DNA from: Nitriliruptoraceae bacterium | GTDB lineage: Bacteria; Actinomycetota; Nitriliruptoria; Nitriliruptorales; Nitriliruptoraceae | Assembly: GCA_003565155.1 (NCBI GenBank) | Contig: PXDB01000035.1 | Location: 17,452 to 81,451 of the forward strand | DNA length: 64,000 nucleotides | Direction of reading: 5' to 3' | Position numbers and translations under genes: made by a program | Notes under the pieces: model-generated | What the model was told of the DNA's origin: nothing | Database searches by the model: none | What the model saw: the letters and a program-made list of their open reading frames with translations, nothing else | Shown here: positions 17,394 through 28,027 of the stretch, piece after piece | Layout of the letters: each line of letters opens with the position of its first letter | Numbering within the stretch: the first letter of the stretch is position 1

Positions 17394-18587
17394 CTAGCGG
17401 CGCCGGCGTGTAGGTGGGGTGCGTTCCCACCCGCCGGTGACCGATTGCGGGTCGGTGAGCTCCACGCGGCCCTGCCAGCGGTAGGTCGTCGGCCAGCGGC
17501 GGAAGTCCGGCACGGCGATGGTCAGGCCGCGCAGCAGCCACGGCAGCCGACCGGGACGCCAGGGAGTGTCGGTGTCGAGCTCGAGGTCCACCCGGGAGCC
17601 GGTCCGGCGTGCGGACCAGGGGCCGGACACCAGGCGGGCCTCGTCTACCTGCAACCCCCACCGGCCGGTGGCCGCCTCGCCGTCGGCCATGTTCGTGGGG
17701 TCCGGCATGGGCGGCCACAGCAGCACCCGCGCGCGGTGTCCGTCACGACTCGCGGCGACCGCGCGGATCGCTCGGCCGTCGGCGGTGGTCACCACCTCGT
17801 CGTTGACGCTCGTACCCCGTTCGCGGCCCCCAACGGGTGCGATCGTGGCAGGGTCGTCGCCGCCGGGGTCCGCGCTGTCGGTTGCCTGGCCAGCGCCGAC
17901 AGCGCTCGGCTCCTGGCTGGGCGCGCCGGGCTCCGCTGCGGTCGGCGGCGCGTGGTCGTCGCGCCGGTCGGGGTTCACCTCGACGGCGATCAGTGTGTCC
18001 ATGTACTTGATGATGCGCTGGCGGTGCAGCTGCTCGAGGGGGATGCGCTCCGTGGCGACGTCCTCACCGTCGATACGGATAGTGGCTGGGGGCTCGCTGC
18101 TGCGCACCAGATCGAAGGTCGGCATCCACACGACGAACAGGCTGCGTGGCACCTCGATGCCGGCACTGACCGGCGCGAGCATGCCGGAGCGCCGGCGCGG
18201 CCGACCGTCACGGTCATCCACGTGGATCTCGATGCGGCGGCCGTCGACGTCCACGAAGCTGGCATCGGCGACGACCCCGTCGGAGGTCACCTCGAGCCGC
18301 GCGGGATCGATGTCGGTCACGTTCCAGGAACGCGTGCCTCCACCGATGTGGAAGCCCTCGGGATCGAGTCGCAGGCCGGGCTGGACGTAGTGGTCGACGA
18401 CCCGATCCGGTCGCCGGGTGAGGAACGCGAGCATCCCCGTGCCCCGCTCGTCGTCGTCGAACCACAGCAGCTCGCCGGCGTCGTAGACCGGGTGCTCGGG
18501 GAGCTCGAAGTTCAGCATGCGCACGGGCGCGGCTATGGACAGCGAGAGTGGACACGCGATCCCGCTGTGCTCGTGCACGACCGTCAC
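17394..18587 (-). CDS. Hypothetical protein (397 aa)
   Basis: Long ORF with protein-like composition (MLNFELPEHPVYDAGELLWFDDDERGTGMLAFLTRRPDRVVDHYVQPGLRLDPEGFHIGGG); no family recognised. Confidence 0.7.
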   Translation of the reverse strand: MTVVHEHSGIACPLSLSIAAPVRMLNFELPEHPVYDAGELLWFDDDERGTGMLAFLTRRPDRVVDHYVQPGLRLDPEGFHIGGGTRSWNVTDIDPARLEVTSDGVVADASFVDVDGRRIEIHVDDRDGRPRRRSGMLAPVSAGIEVPRSLFVVWMPTFDLVRSSEPPATIRIDGEDVATERIPLEQLHRQRIIKYMDTLIAVEVNPDRRDDHAPPTAAEPGAPSQEPSAVGAGQATDSADPGGDDPATIAPVGGRERGTSVNDEVVTTADGRAIRAVAASRDGHRARVLLWPPMPDPTNMADGEAATGRWGLQVDEARLVSGPWSARRTGSRVDLELDTDTPWRPGRLPWLLRGLTIAVPDFRRWPTTYRWQGRVELTDPQSVTGGWERTPPTRRRR

Positions 18588-18965
18588 CTCCGTCCGTCAG
18601 CACCTTGGCGCGGACCGCCTCTGGCACCGGCGTCGAGGGTAGGTGGCGACCGTCACGCGGTGGCCATCCTCGGTGCGTGGACAGGCGGTGACCATGCTCG
18701 GGGAAGCGCGGAGGCCGCCTGCCGATGGTGAGGTGCCGGACGCGTCAGCATCCCTGGAGCGCCGACCCGAAGGGGGCCAGCGCTGGACCCGGTGCCCACG
18801 CTCGCCTCCGGCTCGGGTACCGCAGCCGGGCCCGGGGCGGCGCAGGCTCGGGCGTCCGCAGGACCGATGATCGACCCACGGATCGGCACCCGTCGCTGAT
18901 GTTCGGTGCCCCGGTGCCGACAGGCCCCGCACGACCCCGCCGCTTCGCATCGAGGATGTCCCACC

Positions 18966-21188
18966 GTGACCGGATCGCCGGCGCCGCACCCCACACCTCC
19001 CACGCGGCGCCCGTCACCCGTGGGCGCGCTGCGGCACCGGCTGACGCGCCCCGGGGCGAGCGGACACGGTGCGGTCGTCGTCCTGCTGGTGGCCGCTGTC
19101 CTCGCCGGGCTGGCGGGGACCGGTGTGGTGCTCGGCAGCGAGGGCGGCGACTCGTGGGCGCCGGCGCCCAAGGATCGCGACGGACTGCAGGCGCTGGCAG
19201 AGACCAAGGGCGACCGGTTCCTCCTGCACACCGCTGGTGGCAAGCGGGACTTCCTGCCGGGGGTCAACCTCGGCGTCACCCTGCCCGGTCACGCGCCGGA
19301 TGAGGTTGCGCTGCGGCGGACGGATGTCCGTCGCTGGCTGCCGATGATGGGTGAGCTGGGTCTGCGGGTCGTCCGCGTCTCCACGATCCTGCCGCCCCAC
19401 TTCTACGAGGAGCTGCGTGGGTACAACCTGGCGTACCCGGACGCGCCGATCTATCTCCTGCACGGGGTGGAGATCCCCGAGGCCCGCTTCATGGAGACCC
19501 GCGACCTGTACGACGCCGAGGTCGGCGACGGCCTCCGGCTGCAGCTCAGCGACGCGGTCGGGGTCGTGCACGGCACGACCGAACTCCCGGAGCGGCACGG
19601 GCACGCGCACGGGCGCTACACCGCGGATGTCACCCCGTGGCTGTTGGGCTGGGCCATCGGGATCGAGTGGGACCCGGAGGCCACCTACGACTCTGACCTG
19701 CGGAACCGGGACCGGCCACCCTTCGAGGGTCGTTACTTCGCGGCCACCGAGGCGGCCAGCGCCACGGAGTCGTGGTTGGCGGAGATGCTCGACCACCTCG
19801 CTGCGGAGCTGGCGGAGCGCGGCCTCACGATGCCGCTGTCGTTCAGCAACTGGCCCACGACCGACCCGCTGGAGCACCCAGAGGAGCCGCTCCCCGTCCA
19901 AGACCTCGTCGGTGTGGACGCCAACAACGTGCTGCCGACCTCCGCCTGGCCCGGCGGCACCTTCGCCGGGTACCACGCCTACCCCTACTACCCGGACTTC
20001 CAGCGCTTCGAGCCCGGCATCGCCGACCACGTGCACGACGGGGTGATGGACCCCTACGCCGGGTACCTGACGAAGCTCCGGGAGCACCACGACGGCATGC
20101 CGCTGATGATCACCGAGTTCGGGGTGCCCTCGTCACCGGGCACCGCCCACCTGGGGCCGCTCGGCCGCGACCAGGGCGGCCATGACGAGCGCACCCAGCA
20201 GGCCATCAACGCCGAACTGCTGCGCGTCATCGCCGACCTCGACCTCGCGGGCGGTCTTGCCTCCTCTTGGACCGACGAGTGGTCCAGGCCCACCTGGAAC
20301 ACCATGGATCTGGAGATCCCGGCCGAGCGCCGACCGGTGTGGCGCAACGTGTGGACCAGCGCGCAGCACTTCGGCCTGCTCGCCCATGAGCCGGGTCCGC
20401 AGCCTCGGGTGCTGGTCGGCGGGGACGAGGCCACCTGGACCCTGGATAGCCAGGTGATCCATGCAGGACGGGGTGCTATCGAGGAGGTGCGCGTCACCCA
20501 CGACGAGGGATACCTGTACCTGCGTGTGGTCCTCGCAGGGGCGCGCGGTGATCAATCGCTGGCCGTGGACCTCACGGTGCTCGACGACCCGCTCGACGTC
20601 ACCCCGGAACCGGGCCGCGACCCGGCAGCCAGCCACGCCATCACCGTGCCGACGGTCGGGCCCGCCCGCGCCTGGGTTCGGGCGGCGCACGACCCACACG
20701 CCTGGGTGTACGGCGCGACGCTCGGCATGCTGGAGGTGGACGCTGCCGCACTCGCGTCGGATCCAGGGGCGTGGCGTCCCCAGCGGCTGATGATCAACAC
20801 CCCCTACGACCACCCGATCACCGGTGAGCCGCTGCCCGCTGAGGAGCAGGAGGTCGGCCTGCTGCGTCCCGGCACCACCGACCCGGAGGCCGGTGCCTTC
20901 GACTCCCTGGCGATGTGGCACGAGGATGAGCACGTGCTGACGCTGCGCCTGCCCTGGGCGACCGTCGGCTTCGCCGACCCGTCGTCGAACCTGGCGCTGG
21001 TGGTCGGGCCCGACGGTGCGTTGCAGACCCGTGAGGTGGAACGGATCGGGATCAGCATCGGGCTGGGGACCGAGCTGGTGGAGACCGCCGGCTACACCTG
21101 GGAGCCCTGGCAGCTGCCCTCCTGGCACGAGCGGCCCAAGGCGGGACTGGAGGCCTTTGCCGACGCGGTCGCCGACGTCACGCCCTGA
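18966..21188 (+). CDS. Secreted/membrane-anchored glycoside hydrolase-like (TIM-barrel) protein
   Basis: N-terminal TM GAVVVLLVAAVLAGLAGTGVVLG; LPGVNLGVTLPGHAP, GWAIGIEWDP, MPLMITEFGVP (GH-A-like catalytic motif); GTG at 18966. Confidence 0.72.
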   Translation: MTGSPAPHPTPPTRRPSPVGALRHRLTRPGASGHGAVVVLLVAAVLAGLAGTGVVLGSEGGDSWAPAPKDRDGLQALAETKGDRFLLHTAGGKRDFLPGVNLGVTLPGHAPDEVALRRTDVRRWLPMMGELGLRVVRVSTILPPHFYEELRGYNLAYPDAPIYLLHGVEIPEARFMETRDLYDAEVGDGLRLQLSDAVGVVHGTTELPERHGHAHGRYTADVTPWLLGWAIGIEWDPEATYDSDLRNRDRPPFEGRYFAATEAASATESWLAEMLDHLAAELAERGLTMPLSFSNWPTTDPLEHPEEPLPVQDLVGVDANNVLPTSAWPGGTFAGYHAYPYYPDFQRFEPGIADHVHDGVMDPYAGYLTKLREHHDGMPLMITEFGVPSSPGTAHLGPLGRDQGGHDERTQQAINAELLRVIADLDLAGGLASSWTDEWSRPTWNTMDLEIPAERRPVWRNVWTSAQHFGLLAHEPGPQPRVLVGGDEATWTLDSQVIHAGRGAIEEVRVTHDEGYLYLRVVLAGARGDQSLAVDLTVLDDPLDVTPEPGRDPAASHAITVPTVGPARAWVRAAHDPHAWVYGATLGMLEVDAAALASDPGAWRPQRLMINTPYDHPITGEPLPAEEQEVGLLRPGTTDPEAGAFDSLAMWHEDEHVLTLRLPWATVGFADPSSNLALVVGPDGALQTREVERIGISIGLGTELVETAGYTWEPWQLPSWHERPKAGLEAFADAVADVTP

Positions 21189-21469
21189 CGCAGGTCTCGA
21201 CGGGCATCGGTGGCAGGTGCTCGGAGCACGACAGCGCTGACGCCGGTCTCCCTGCAGCGCGTCGCAACGTGGTCGGTGTTGGTACCGCACGGGCCGCCGC
21301 AGCTGGGGCTGTCGGCCCTACTCCGCATGTACGGCTACAAGAGATGATGCCAGCCTCGGTGTCCGTCGCGACGTTGAGACGGTCACCACCTCGGCTTGCG
21401 TCGGCTCGGACCTGTCGGCTTGTGTCCTGGTCTGACTGACGCTCGCGCGCCTGCGCGCAGGATGCGTCC

Positions 21470-22444
21470 ATGACCTCGACCCCCGCGATCCACGTCGCCG
21501 GCCTCACCAAGACCTTCGGGCCGGTCACCGCACTCGATCACTTCCACCTGGATGTTGCCACCGGCGAGGTCCACGGCTTCCTCGGTCCGAACGGTGCGGG
21601 CAAGTCCACCACGATCCGCATCCTGCTCGGCCTGCTGCGCCGGGACAGCGGCGAGGTGGTCCTGCTCGGCGGCGACCCCTGGCAGGACGCGGTGCAGCTG
21701 CACCGCCGGCTGGCCTACGTTCCCGGCGACGTCCACCTGTGGCCGAACCTGACCGGGGGAGAGGCCATCGATCTGCTGGGGGAGCTCCGCGGCGGGTTGG
21801 ACCGCCAGCGGCGCGCCGAGCTGATCGAGCGCTTCCGGTTGGACCCGACCAAGCGGTGCTCGACCTACTCGAAGGGCAACCGGCAGAAGGTGGCGATCAT
21901 CGCCGCCTTCGCGTCACCGGTCGAGCTCTACCTGCTCGACGAGCCGACCTCGGGTCTTGACCCGCTGATGGACACCGTCTTCCAGGCCTGCGTGCGTGAC
22001 GTCGTCGGCCGGGGCAGCACGGTGCTGCTGTCCAGCCACATCCTGGCCGAGGTGGAGGCGTTGTCCGACCGGATCACGATCATCCGTGACGGCCGTCAGG
22101 TGGAGTCGGGCACCCTCGCCGAGCTCCGCCACCTGACCCGCACCGCGATCACCGTACAGACCCGGTCGGCGCTGGCAGGACTCCACCACCTCGACGGTGT
22201 CCACGACGCCGAGGTGGAGGGCACCCGCGCGCGCTTCGAGGTCGAGCCCGACGCCATGGCCACGGTGCAGCGGTGGCTGGCCGACCGTGAGGTGGTGGCG
22301 CTGACCAGTTCGCCGCCGACCCTGCAGCAGCTGTTCCTGCGACACTACGGCCAGCGGCTCACCGACGCCGAGGTCGCCGATGATCCCGATGGTGGCGACC
22401 CGGCCACGGGTGGCAGTGCCGAGGTGGCGGAGACCTGGCGATGA
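21470..22444 (+). CDS. ABC transporter ATP-binding protein
   Basis: [42 protein letters not shown]...[15 protein letters not shown]...[11 protein letters not shown]. Confidence 0.93.
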   Translation: MTSTPAIHVAGLTKTFGPVTALDHFHLDVATGEVHGFLGPNGAGKSTTIRILLGLLRRDSGEVVLLGGDPWQDAVQLHRRLAYVPGDVHLWPNLTGGEAIDLLGELRGGLDRQRRAELIERFRLDPTKRCSTYSKGNRQKVAIIAAFASPVELYLLDEPTSGLDPLMDTVFQACVRDVVGRGSTVLLSSHILAEVEALSDRITIIRDGRQVESGTLAELRHLTRTAITVQTRSALAGLHHLDGVHDAEVEGTRARFEVEPDAMATVQRWLADREVVALTSSPPTLQQLFLRHYGQRLTDAEVADDPDGGDPATGGSAEVAETWR

Positions 22445-24447
22445 GCGCCCAACCACCGGCGACACCCGGGCCGACCGGGCGGCGCAGGGCCGGCGCGGCA
22501 ACAGCACCGGGCGCGGCGGGCGCTTCGGGCGGGGCCGGCGCTTCGGGCGGGGCCGGCGCGGCGGGCGCGGCGGGCGCTTCGGGCGGGGCCGGCGCGGCGG
22601 GCGCTTCGGGCGCGGCGGGCGCTTCGGGCGCTTCGGGCGGGGCCGGCGCGGCGGGCGGGGCCGGCGCGGCGGGCGTGACGTCCGGCACGGGCGGGGCCGG
22701 CGCGGTGGGCGTGACGTCCGGCACCGGCGGGGCGAGCGTGACGCCAACGACGGGTGTGGCCGATGGTGGGACCGGCATGCACGACCCGGACCACCTCGGT
22801 GCCAGCAGTGCGCCCGGATCGGCCTCGGAGCTGACCGGGACCCTACGCCTACTGCGCCTCGCCGCCCGACGCGACCGGGTAGTGCTGCCGGTGTGGATCG
22901 TGACCCTCGCGGTGCTGTGGATGGCCAGCATCGCCAGTATCGCCGGGCTGTACGGCGAGGCGACGGCCCGCGTCCAGTACGCGGTGACCGTCGCGCCCAA
23001 CGTGGTCGCACGGGCCTTCGAGGGCCCGATCTTCGGCACCTCGCTCGGTGCGGTCCTGATGACCGAGACCTTCGGCGTGTTCGCGGTCCTGACCGGGGTC
23101 ATGAGCCTGCAGGCCGTGGTACGCCACACACGGCTGGAGGAGGAGACCGGGCGTGCGGAGCTGGTCGGCTCAGCGGTGGTCGGCCGGTACGCGGCCCTGA
23201 CCGCGGCGCTGCTGCTCACCTTCGGGACGAACCTGCTGCTCGGCACGGTGGTGACGTTGCTGCTGCTGGCGTACGGGCTGCCCGCGGGCGGCGCGATCCT
23301 GGTCGGGCTGCTGCTCATGGGGGTGGGATGGAGCTTCGCGGCGGTCGCGGCGATCACCGCGCAGGTGGCCGGCAGCGCCCGTGGGGCGAACGGGATGGCC
23401 GGGGCCGTCCTCGGTCTGGCCTACTTCCTGCGTGCGGTCGGTGACGGCCTCGGCGAGGGGGCGCCGAGTGGGGTCGCGGTCATCAGCGCCTGGCCCTCCT
23501 GGGTCTCCCCCATCGGGTGGGGGCAGCAGGCCCGGGCCTTCGCCGACGAACGGTGGTGGGTGCTCGGGCTGTTCGCCGGGCTGGTGGTCGCGTGCGTGTG
23601 GGCGGCCTTCGTACTGACCCGTCACCGGGACGTCGGGGTCGGGATGCGCCCGGTGCGGGCCGGGCCGGCGACCGCCTCGCGCGGTCTGCGCTCCCCGGTC
23701 GGGCTGGCATGGCGCCTGCAGCGCCCTGCGGTCGTCGGCTGGACGACGGGCCTGCTGCTCGCCGCAGGGGTGTTCGGCGCGATCGGCGACGAGGTGGATG
23801 CCTTCCTTGAGACCAGCGACGAGCTGGCGGAGCTGTTCGCCGGGCTGGTCGAGAGCGGCGAGCTCGTCGATCTGTTCGTGGTGTTCCTGATGGGGCTGCT
23901 CGCCGTGGCGGTCGGGGCCTTCGCCGTCCAGGGGGTGCTCCGGCTGCGGTCCGAGGAGCTGTCGGGCCGTGTCGAGCCGCTGCTGTCCACCGCGATCGGC
24001 CGGGCCCGATGGGTGGCCAGCCACATGGTCGTGATGCTGGTGGCCACGACCTCGATGCTGCTGCTGATCGGTGCGACCTCCGGAGCGGCGTTCGGGTTGG
24101 TCACGGGGGAGTGGGGCGAGCGCTTCTGGGGCTGGGTGCTGGCTGGGCTCGTGTCGCTGCCGGCGGTGTGGGTGCTGGCGGGGGTGGTGGTGCTCGCCGT
24201 AGGCGTGCTGCCACGGTGGGCGGCCGCCATCGGGTGGGGAGCGATCGGCGCCAGCCTGGTGATGGGACAGATGGGGGCGCTGTTCGACCTGCCGCAGTGG
24301 GTGCTGAACATCTCACCCTTCACCCACGTCCCCGCGGTCCCTGCCGAGGACCTCGAGTGGCTGCCGGTGCTGGTGCTGCTGGCGGTGGCTGCGGCCCTCA
24401 CCGCCGCTGGCGTGGTGGCCCTACGGCGTCGGGACCTGGTGACCTGA
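22441..24447 (+). CDS. ABC transporter permease with a Gly/Ala/Ser-rich N-terminal extension (668 aa)
   Basis: ATGA overlap with the ATPase; many TM segments after about residue 140; N-terminus is a low-complexity GAS/GGA/GAA run. Confidence 0.88.
   Translation: MSAQPPATPGPTGRRRAGAATAPGAAGASGGAGASGGAGAAGAAGASGGAGAAGASGAAGASGASGGAGAAGGAGAAGVTSGTGGAGAVGVTSGTGGASVTPTTGVADGGTGMHDPDHLGASSAPGSASELTGTLRLLRLAARRDRVVLPVWIVTLAVLWMASIASIAGLYGEATARVQYAVTVAPNVVARAFEGPIFGTSLGAVLMTETFGVFAVLTGVMSLQAVVRHTRLEEETGRAELVGSAVVGRYAALTAALLLTFGTNLLLGTVVTLLLLAYGLPAGGAILVGLLLMGVGWSFAAVAAITAQVAGSARGANGMAGAVLGLAYFLRAVGDGLGEGAPSGVAVISAWPSWVSPIGWGQQARAFADERWWVLGLFAGLVVACVWAAFVLTRHRDVGVGMRPVRAGPATASRGLRSPVGLAWRLQRPAVVGWTTGLLLAAGVFGAIGDEVDAFLETSDELAELFAGLVESGELVDLFVVFLMGLLAVAVGAFAVQGVLRLRSEELSGRVEPLLSTAIGRARWVASHMVVMLVATTSMLLLIGATSGAAFGLVTGEWGERFWGWVLAGLVSLPAVWVLAGVVVLAVGVLPRWAAAIGWGAIGASLVMGQMGALFDLPQWVLNISPFTHVPAVPAEDLEWLPVLVLLAVAAALTAAGVVALRRRDLVT
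22510..22740 (+). repeat. Intragenic GC-rich tandem repeat encoding Gly-Ala-Ser triplets
   Basis: Reiterated ggcgcttcgggcggggccggcgcg...; translates to [26 protein letters not shown]... Confidence 0.9.
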
Positions 24448-24576
24448 GCCGGAAAGGTCGGTACAACCACGCGCGGCGGTGTGGTCAGGTGTGGCAGGCG
24501 TCGGCCCGCAGGGCCAGGGGCCCGGACACCGCCACCGGTCCCACGCCGACCCTCACCGCCTCGCGCTGCGTCGCGG

Positions 24577-25311
24577 TCACCGGGACGGTTCCCGGCGCAT
24601 CACCCACAGGCCCGGCATCCACCCTGCCCGATCGATGTGGGACACGGTGCGGTAGCCGAACCGCTCGTACAGCGGCGGGTTGACGGGGGCGGTCGTCTCC
24701 AGCCAGGCCGCCAGGCCGTCCTGGTCGCACCGATCGAGCACGTGCTCGAGCAGGCAACGGGCCAGACCCCGCCCGCGCAGCTCCGGGTCCGTGGCCAGGA
24801 AGGCCAGGTGCCACGTCGGTCCCGCAGCGGCGGCGGCGATCGCACGCTGGCGTTGCAGGGCGACCCACGGCATCGCAGCGCCCTTGCGAACCACGGTGGA
24901 GGTCGCTGCCGGCAGTCCACGGAGCAGGCTCGGCGTCTGCAACGCCAGACCGCGCGCCAGTTCCACCGAGGCCCGCATGGACGACGGCGCCACCTTCGGC
25001 GGGTGCCAGATGGCCGCTCCACCGAGGCGACCGTCCAGTTCCGCACCGAACGCCGTCGCGTAGGGCAGCGTCGCCTGCAGTTGCCGGGTGAACACCAGCA
25101 CCGCAAGCTGACGACGCAGATTCGGGTCGGGGAACAGCTCCCGGTTCCCCGGTTCCTCCTCGAACCCACGGGCCAGCAGCGCCGCCGCCTCCGACACCTC
25201 ATCAGCACCGAGCACCCGGACCCGTGGCCCGGTGGACCGTGCTTCGCCTATCGGGTCGGCCGTCGCGTGCGCGTCCGCCGTCGGTGTCGCAGCAGCGGGC
25301 ATCCGTGCCAT
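24577..25311 (-). CDS. GNAT family N-acetyltransferase
   Basis: WHLAFLATDPELRGRGLARCLLEHVLDRCDQDGLAAWLETTAPVNPPLYERFGYRTV; ATG at 25311. Confidence 0.87.
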   Translation of the reverse strand: MARMPAAATPTADAHATADPIGEARSTGPRVRVLGADEVSEAAALLARGFEEEPGNRELFPDPNLRRQLAVLVFTRQLQATLPYATAFGAELDGRLGGAAIWHPPKVAPSSMRASVELARGLALQTPSLLRGLPAATSTVVRKGAAMPWVALQRQRAIAAAAAGPTWHLAFLATDPELRGRGLARCLLEHVLDRCDQDGLAAWLETTAPVNPPLYERFGYRTVSHIDRAGWMPGLWVMRREPSR

Positions 25312-25344
25312 CGGTCGAACCCTCTCCGTGGTCCTGGTCGGTGC

Positions 25345-25474
25345 TGGTGGCCGGCGCTGGTGGCCGGCGCTGGGGGTCGGCGCTGGTGGTCGGCGCTGGG
25401 GGTCGGTGCTGGTGGTCGGCCGTCGTGGTCGGCGCTGGTGGTGGGCCGTCGTGGCCAGCGCTGTTGGTCGGCTC
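25345..25474. repeat. 13-bp degenerate tandem repeat, about 10 copies
   Basis: tggtggccggcgc, tggtggccggcgc, tgggggtcggcgc, tggtggtcggcgc, tgggggtcggtgc, tggtggtcggccg, tcgtggtcggcgc, tggtggtgggccg, tcgtggccagcgc, tgttggtcggctc. Confidence 0.92.
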
Positions 25475-25520
25475 GACCCCAAGGCTGCGGGAGGCCGTCG
25501 AGTTCGCGTAGGGGCCAAGG

Positions 25521-26810
25521 TCAGCTCAGCTGCTGGGCCATCGCACGGAGCAGGTCCGGGAGGCGGCGCGCGACCCCGGTCAGGACCTCCAGGTCCACCT
25601 GCTCCCGGGTGTCCGATGCGGTGTGGGCCAGCCCGCCGAGCAGGGCGTGCACGTCCTCGCTGGTGATGGCCACCGCTGGGATGCCCTGCAGCGCGAAGAC
25701 CGCGTGGTCGCCTTCGTACCAGGGTTCGGTCTGTACCCAGGTGGCGTCGGCGTCGACCCACCCGTCGAGGTGCTCTGCCAGCTGCGGCGGGCACGCCAGG
25801 GAGGCCAGCGAGGTGCCCAGCGAGGTGCCCAGCCCCCGCAGACCGATGCCGTCGAGGTTGACGACGCCGACGATCTCGTCGAGGTCGGTCCTGGTCAGCC
25901 ACGCCATCTCGCCGCAGGCGTCGACGTGGTCCTCGCCGTTGAACAGCACCACCTCGACGGGGAGGTCGTCGAGACCGCCGGTCTCGGCCAGCGCGAGCAG
26001 GACCGCCACGCTGCCGGCGTTGTCGAAGGCTCCTGGCGTCGTCGCCTTGGTGTCCAGATGCGCGCAGAGCACGAGGCGGCGCCCGGCCTGCGTCCGGGCG
26101 GACACGTTGACACCGTGCCCCGCGTGGACGGCGCCCGTCACCTCGAGGCGGAGGAGGACACCGTCGCGCAGTGCGGGGCCCGCTGCGCTGGGGATGGTCA
26201 CCGAGGGGAAGGGCAGATCGGGGTCCTCGAGCACGGGCTCCCAGTGGTCGGACACGGCGACAACCGCCGCGGGTGCCAGGCGGTGGAGGTGCCGCCGGAT
26301 CTCGTCGTGCGCAGGGTCCTCGAGGAACGGGAAGCACGCCGGGAGCAGCTGCACCTCGGTCAGGGTGTCGGTCAGGATCAGGATGCGGCCTGGGTCGGGG
26401 CGGAGCCGCGCCAGGGCGTGGGTGTCAACGACCACCTCGGTGCAGCCTTCCACGGTGCCGGCGGGGCTGTAGGGGTTGGGTGTCAGCACCTCGTCGATGC
26501 CAGCGAGCGGGCCGTCGACCGGTGCGTCCGGTGACCGGTCGCCACCGCCGGTCGGTCCGTGCCTGGATCGCTCGGCGGCGCGCAGCGCTGGCCCGGATGT
26601 GCGCACCTCGAGGCGTGCGGTGCCGGGCTCCCACCACCGCGTGGTGAAGGGATCCTCACGCACCTCCAGCCCAGCGGCGCGCAGCACGCCGGCCGCGTGC
26701 TCGCAGGCACGACGGTTGGCGGGGGAGCCCGGAGGGCGGGCGCCGATCCGGTCCACCAGCACCTCGAGGTGGTGGTCGATCCGGTCGCGGAGCGATGGTG
26801 TCGCGCCCAC
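25521..26810 (-). CDS. M28 family metallopeptidase (aminopeptidase-like)
   Basis: LVLCAHLDTKATTPGAFDNAGSVAVLLALAE...VVLFNGEDHVDACGEMAW...VWVDADATW...EGDHAVF; GTG start. Confidence 0.88.
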   Translation of the reverse strand: MGATPSLRDRIDHHLEVLVDRIGARPPGSPANRRACEHAAGVLRAAGLEVREDPFTTRWWEPGTARLEVRTSGPALRAAERSRHGPTGGGDRSPDAPVDGPLAGIDEVLTPNPYSPAGTVEGCTEVVVDTHALARLRPDPGRILILTDTLTEVQLLPACFPFLEDPAHDEIRRHLHRLAPAAVVAVSDHWEPVLEDPDLPFPSVTIPSAAGPALRDGVLLRLEVTGAVHAGHGVNVSARTQAGRRLVLCAHLDTKATTPGAFDNAGSVAVLLALAETGGLDDLPVEVVLFNGEDHVDACGEMAWLTRTDLDEIVGVVNLDGIGLRGLGTSLGTSLASLACPPQLAEHLDGWVDADATWVQTEPWYEGDHAVFALQGIPAVAITSEDVHALLGGLAHTASDTREQVDLEVLTGVARRLPDLLRAMAQQLS

Positions 26811-26813
26811 CGC

Positions 26814-27842
26814 TCACTGCCACCGGGCCAGCTGTGCCCGGCCGCGCGCCCGCGCGAACCGTCGCATGTCGGGGCGCCGGTCGGTTTCGTCCACGATCGG
26901 TCCGGTCAGTACCTCGATGACGTCCTCCAGGGTGACGACGCCGATCAGGCTGCCGTACTCGTCGATCACCAGGGCGAGGTGCTCGCGCTGCTCCTGGAAG
27001 CGTCGGAGCAGATCGTCGGCGCGGGCGATCCACGGGATCGCGACCACCGGTCGAACCAGCGTGCCCACCCGAGTCGCCGGGTCGTCGAGCAGGGCCGCGA
27101 GGAGTTCGTGCTTCAGCGCGACGCCCTGGGTGTCATCGAGTTCCCCGGGGTTGACGAGGATACGGGTGTGTTCCGAGGCGAGGATGTCCTCGCGGGCCTC
27201 TTCGACGGTGCGGTCGGCGTCCAGCCAGGTCAGGGCGGTGCGGGGGGTCATCAGGTCCCGTGCGGTGCGGTCGTTCAACTGGAAGACGCGTTGCAGCATC
27301 TCCACCTCGTCGTCCTCGAGGACCCCCTCCGAGCGACCGATCCGGGCCAGGATCCGGATCTCCGCCTCACTGATCGACGGGGACCGCTCGCCCTGGGTCA
27401 GGGGCCGCATCAGGACCTCGAAGACGACCACCAGCGGGGTCATCAGCCAGGTGAGCCCCCGCACCGGCAGAGCGACGGCCAGCGACACCTGCTCTGCGTA
27501 GCGCTCGCCGAGGGTCTTGGGCAGGATCTCGGCGAACAGGATCACGAGGAAGGTCAGCACGCCGGACACCACCCCGACCCACTGCTGGCCGAAGACCTGC
27601 GCGGCGATGGTGCCGACCGCGATCGAGCCGACGATGTTGAAGATGTTGTTGAGCACCACGATGGCGGAGATCGGGCGGGCGAGGTGCTCCTTGATCTCCA
27701 GCAGCGCCCGTGCAGCGCGGCCGCCCTCCGCCGCCCGCTGACGGACGCGGACCTCCTGCACCGACAGCAGGGCCGTCTCCGTGCCCGAGCACAGACCGGA
27801 GCCGATCAGGACCGCGAGGATCGCGCCGACGAGTGCTGCCAT
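26814..27842 (-). CDS. CNNM/CorC (hemolysin C) family protein, DUF21 plus CBS domains
   Basis: GSGLCSGTETALLSVQEVRVRQRA...ALLEIKEHLARPISAIVVLNNIFNIVGS...MTPRTALTWLDADRTVEEAREDI...IDEYGSLIGVVTLEDVIEVLTGPIVDETD. Confidence 0.9.
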   Translation of the reverse strand: MAALVGAILAVLIGSGLCSGTETALLSVQEVRVRQRAAEGGRAARALLEIKEHLARPISAIVVLNNIFNIVGSIAVGTIAAQVFGQQWVGVVSGVLTFLVILFAEILPKTLGERYAEQVSLAVALPVRGLTWLMTPLVVVFEVLMRPLTQGERSPSISEAEIRILARIGRSEGVLEDDEVEMLQRVFQLNDRTARDLMTPRTALTWLDADRTVEEAREDILASEHTRILVNPGELDDTQGVALKHELLAALLDDPATRVGTLVRPVVAIPWIARADDLLRRFQEQREHLALVIDEYGSLIGVVTLEDVIEVLTGPIVDETDRRPDMRRFARARGRAQLARWQ

Positions 27843-27915
27843 GTGCCGAGTCTGCCACACGCCGGTCGGCTCACGGACCCGCCTCCGCCCCTCGCCGAGG
27901 TGGCGGACCATGGTC

Positions 27916-27959
27916 ACTGGGGAAGATCAGCACCGTATGTGGGTCCGATCTTCCCCAGT
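27916..27959. promoter_or_regulatory. Perfect 13-bp inverted repeat with 18-nt loop
   Basis: ACTGGGGAAGATC (27916-27928), agcaccgtatgtgggtcc, GATCTTCCCCAGT (27947-27959). Confidence 0.85.
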
Positions 27960-28027
27960 CGCGGCGCCACGACCACGGAACCGGTGGCAGGCCGGGTTGC
28001 GCTTCCAGGTACGGGACTGTCCGTGCC

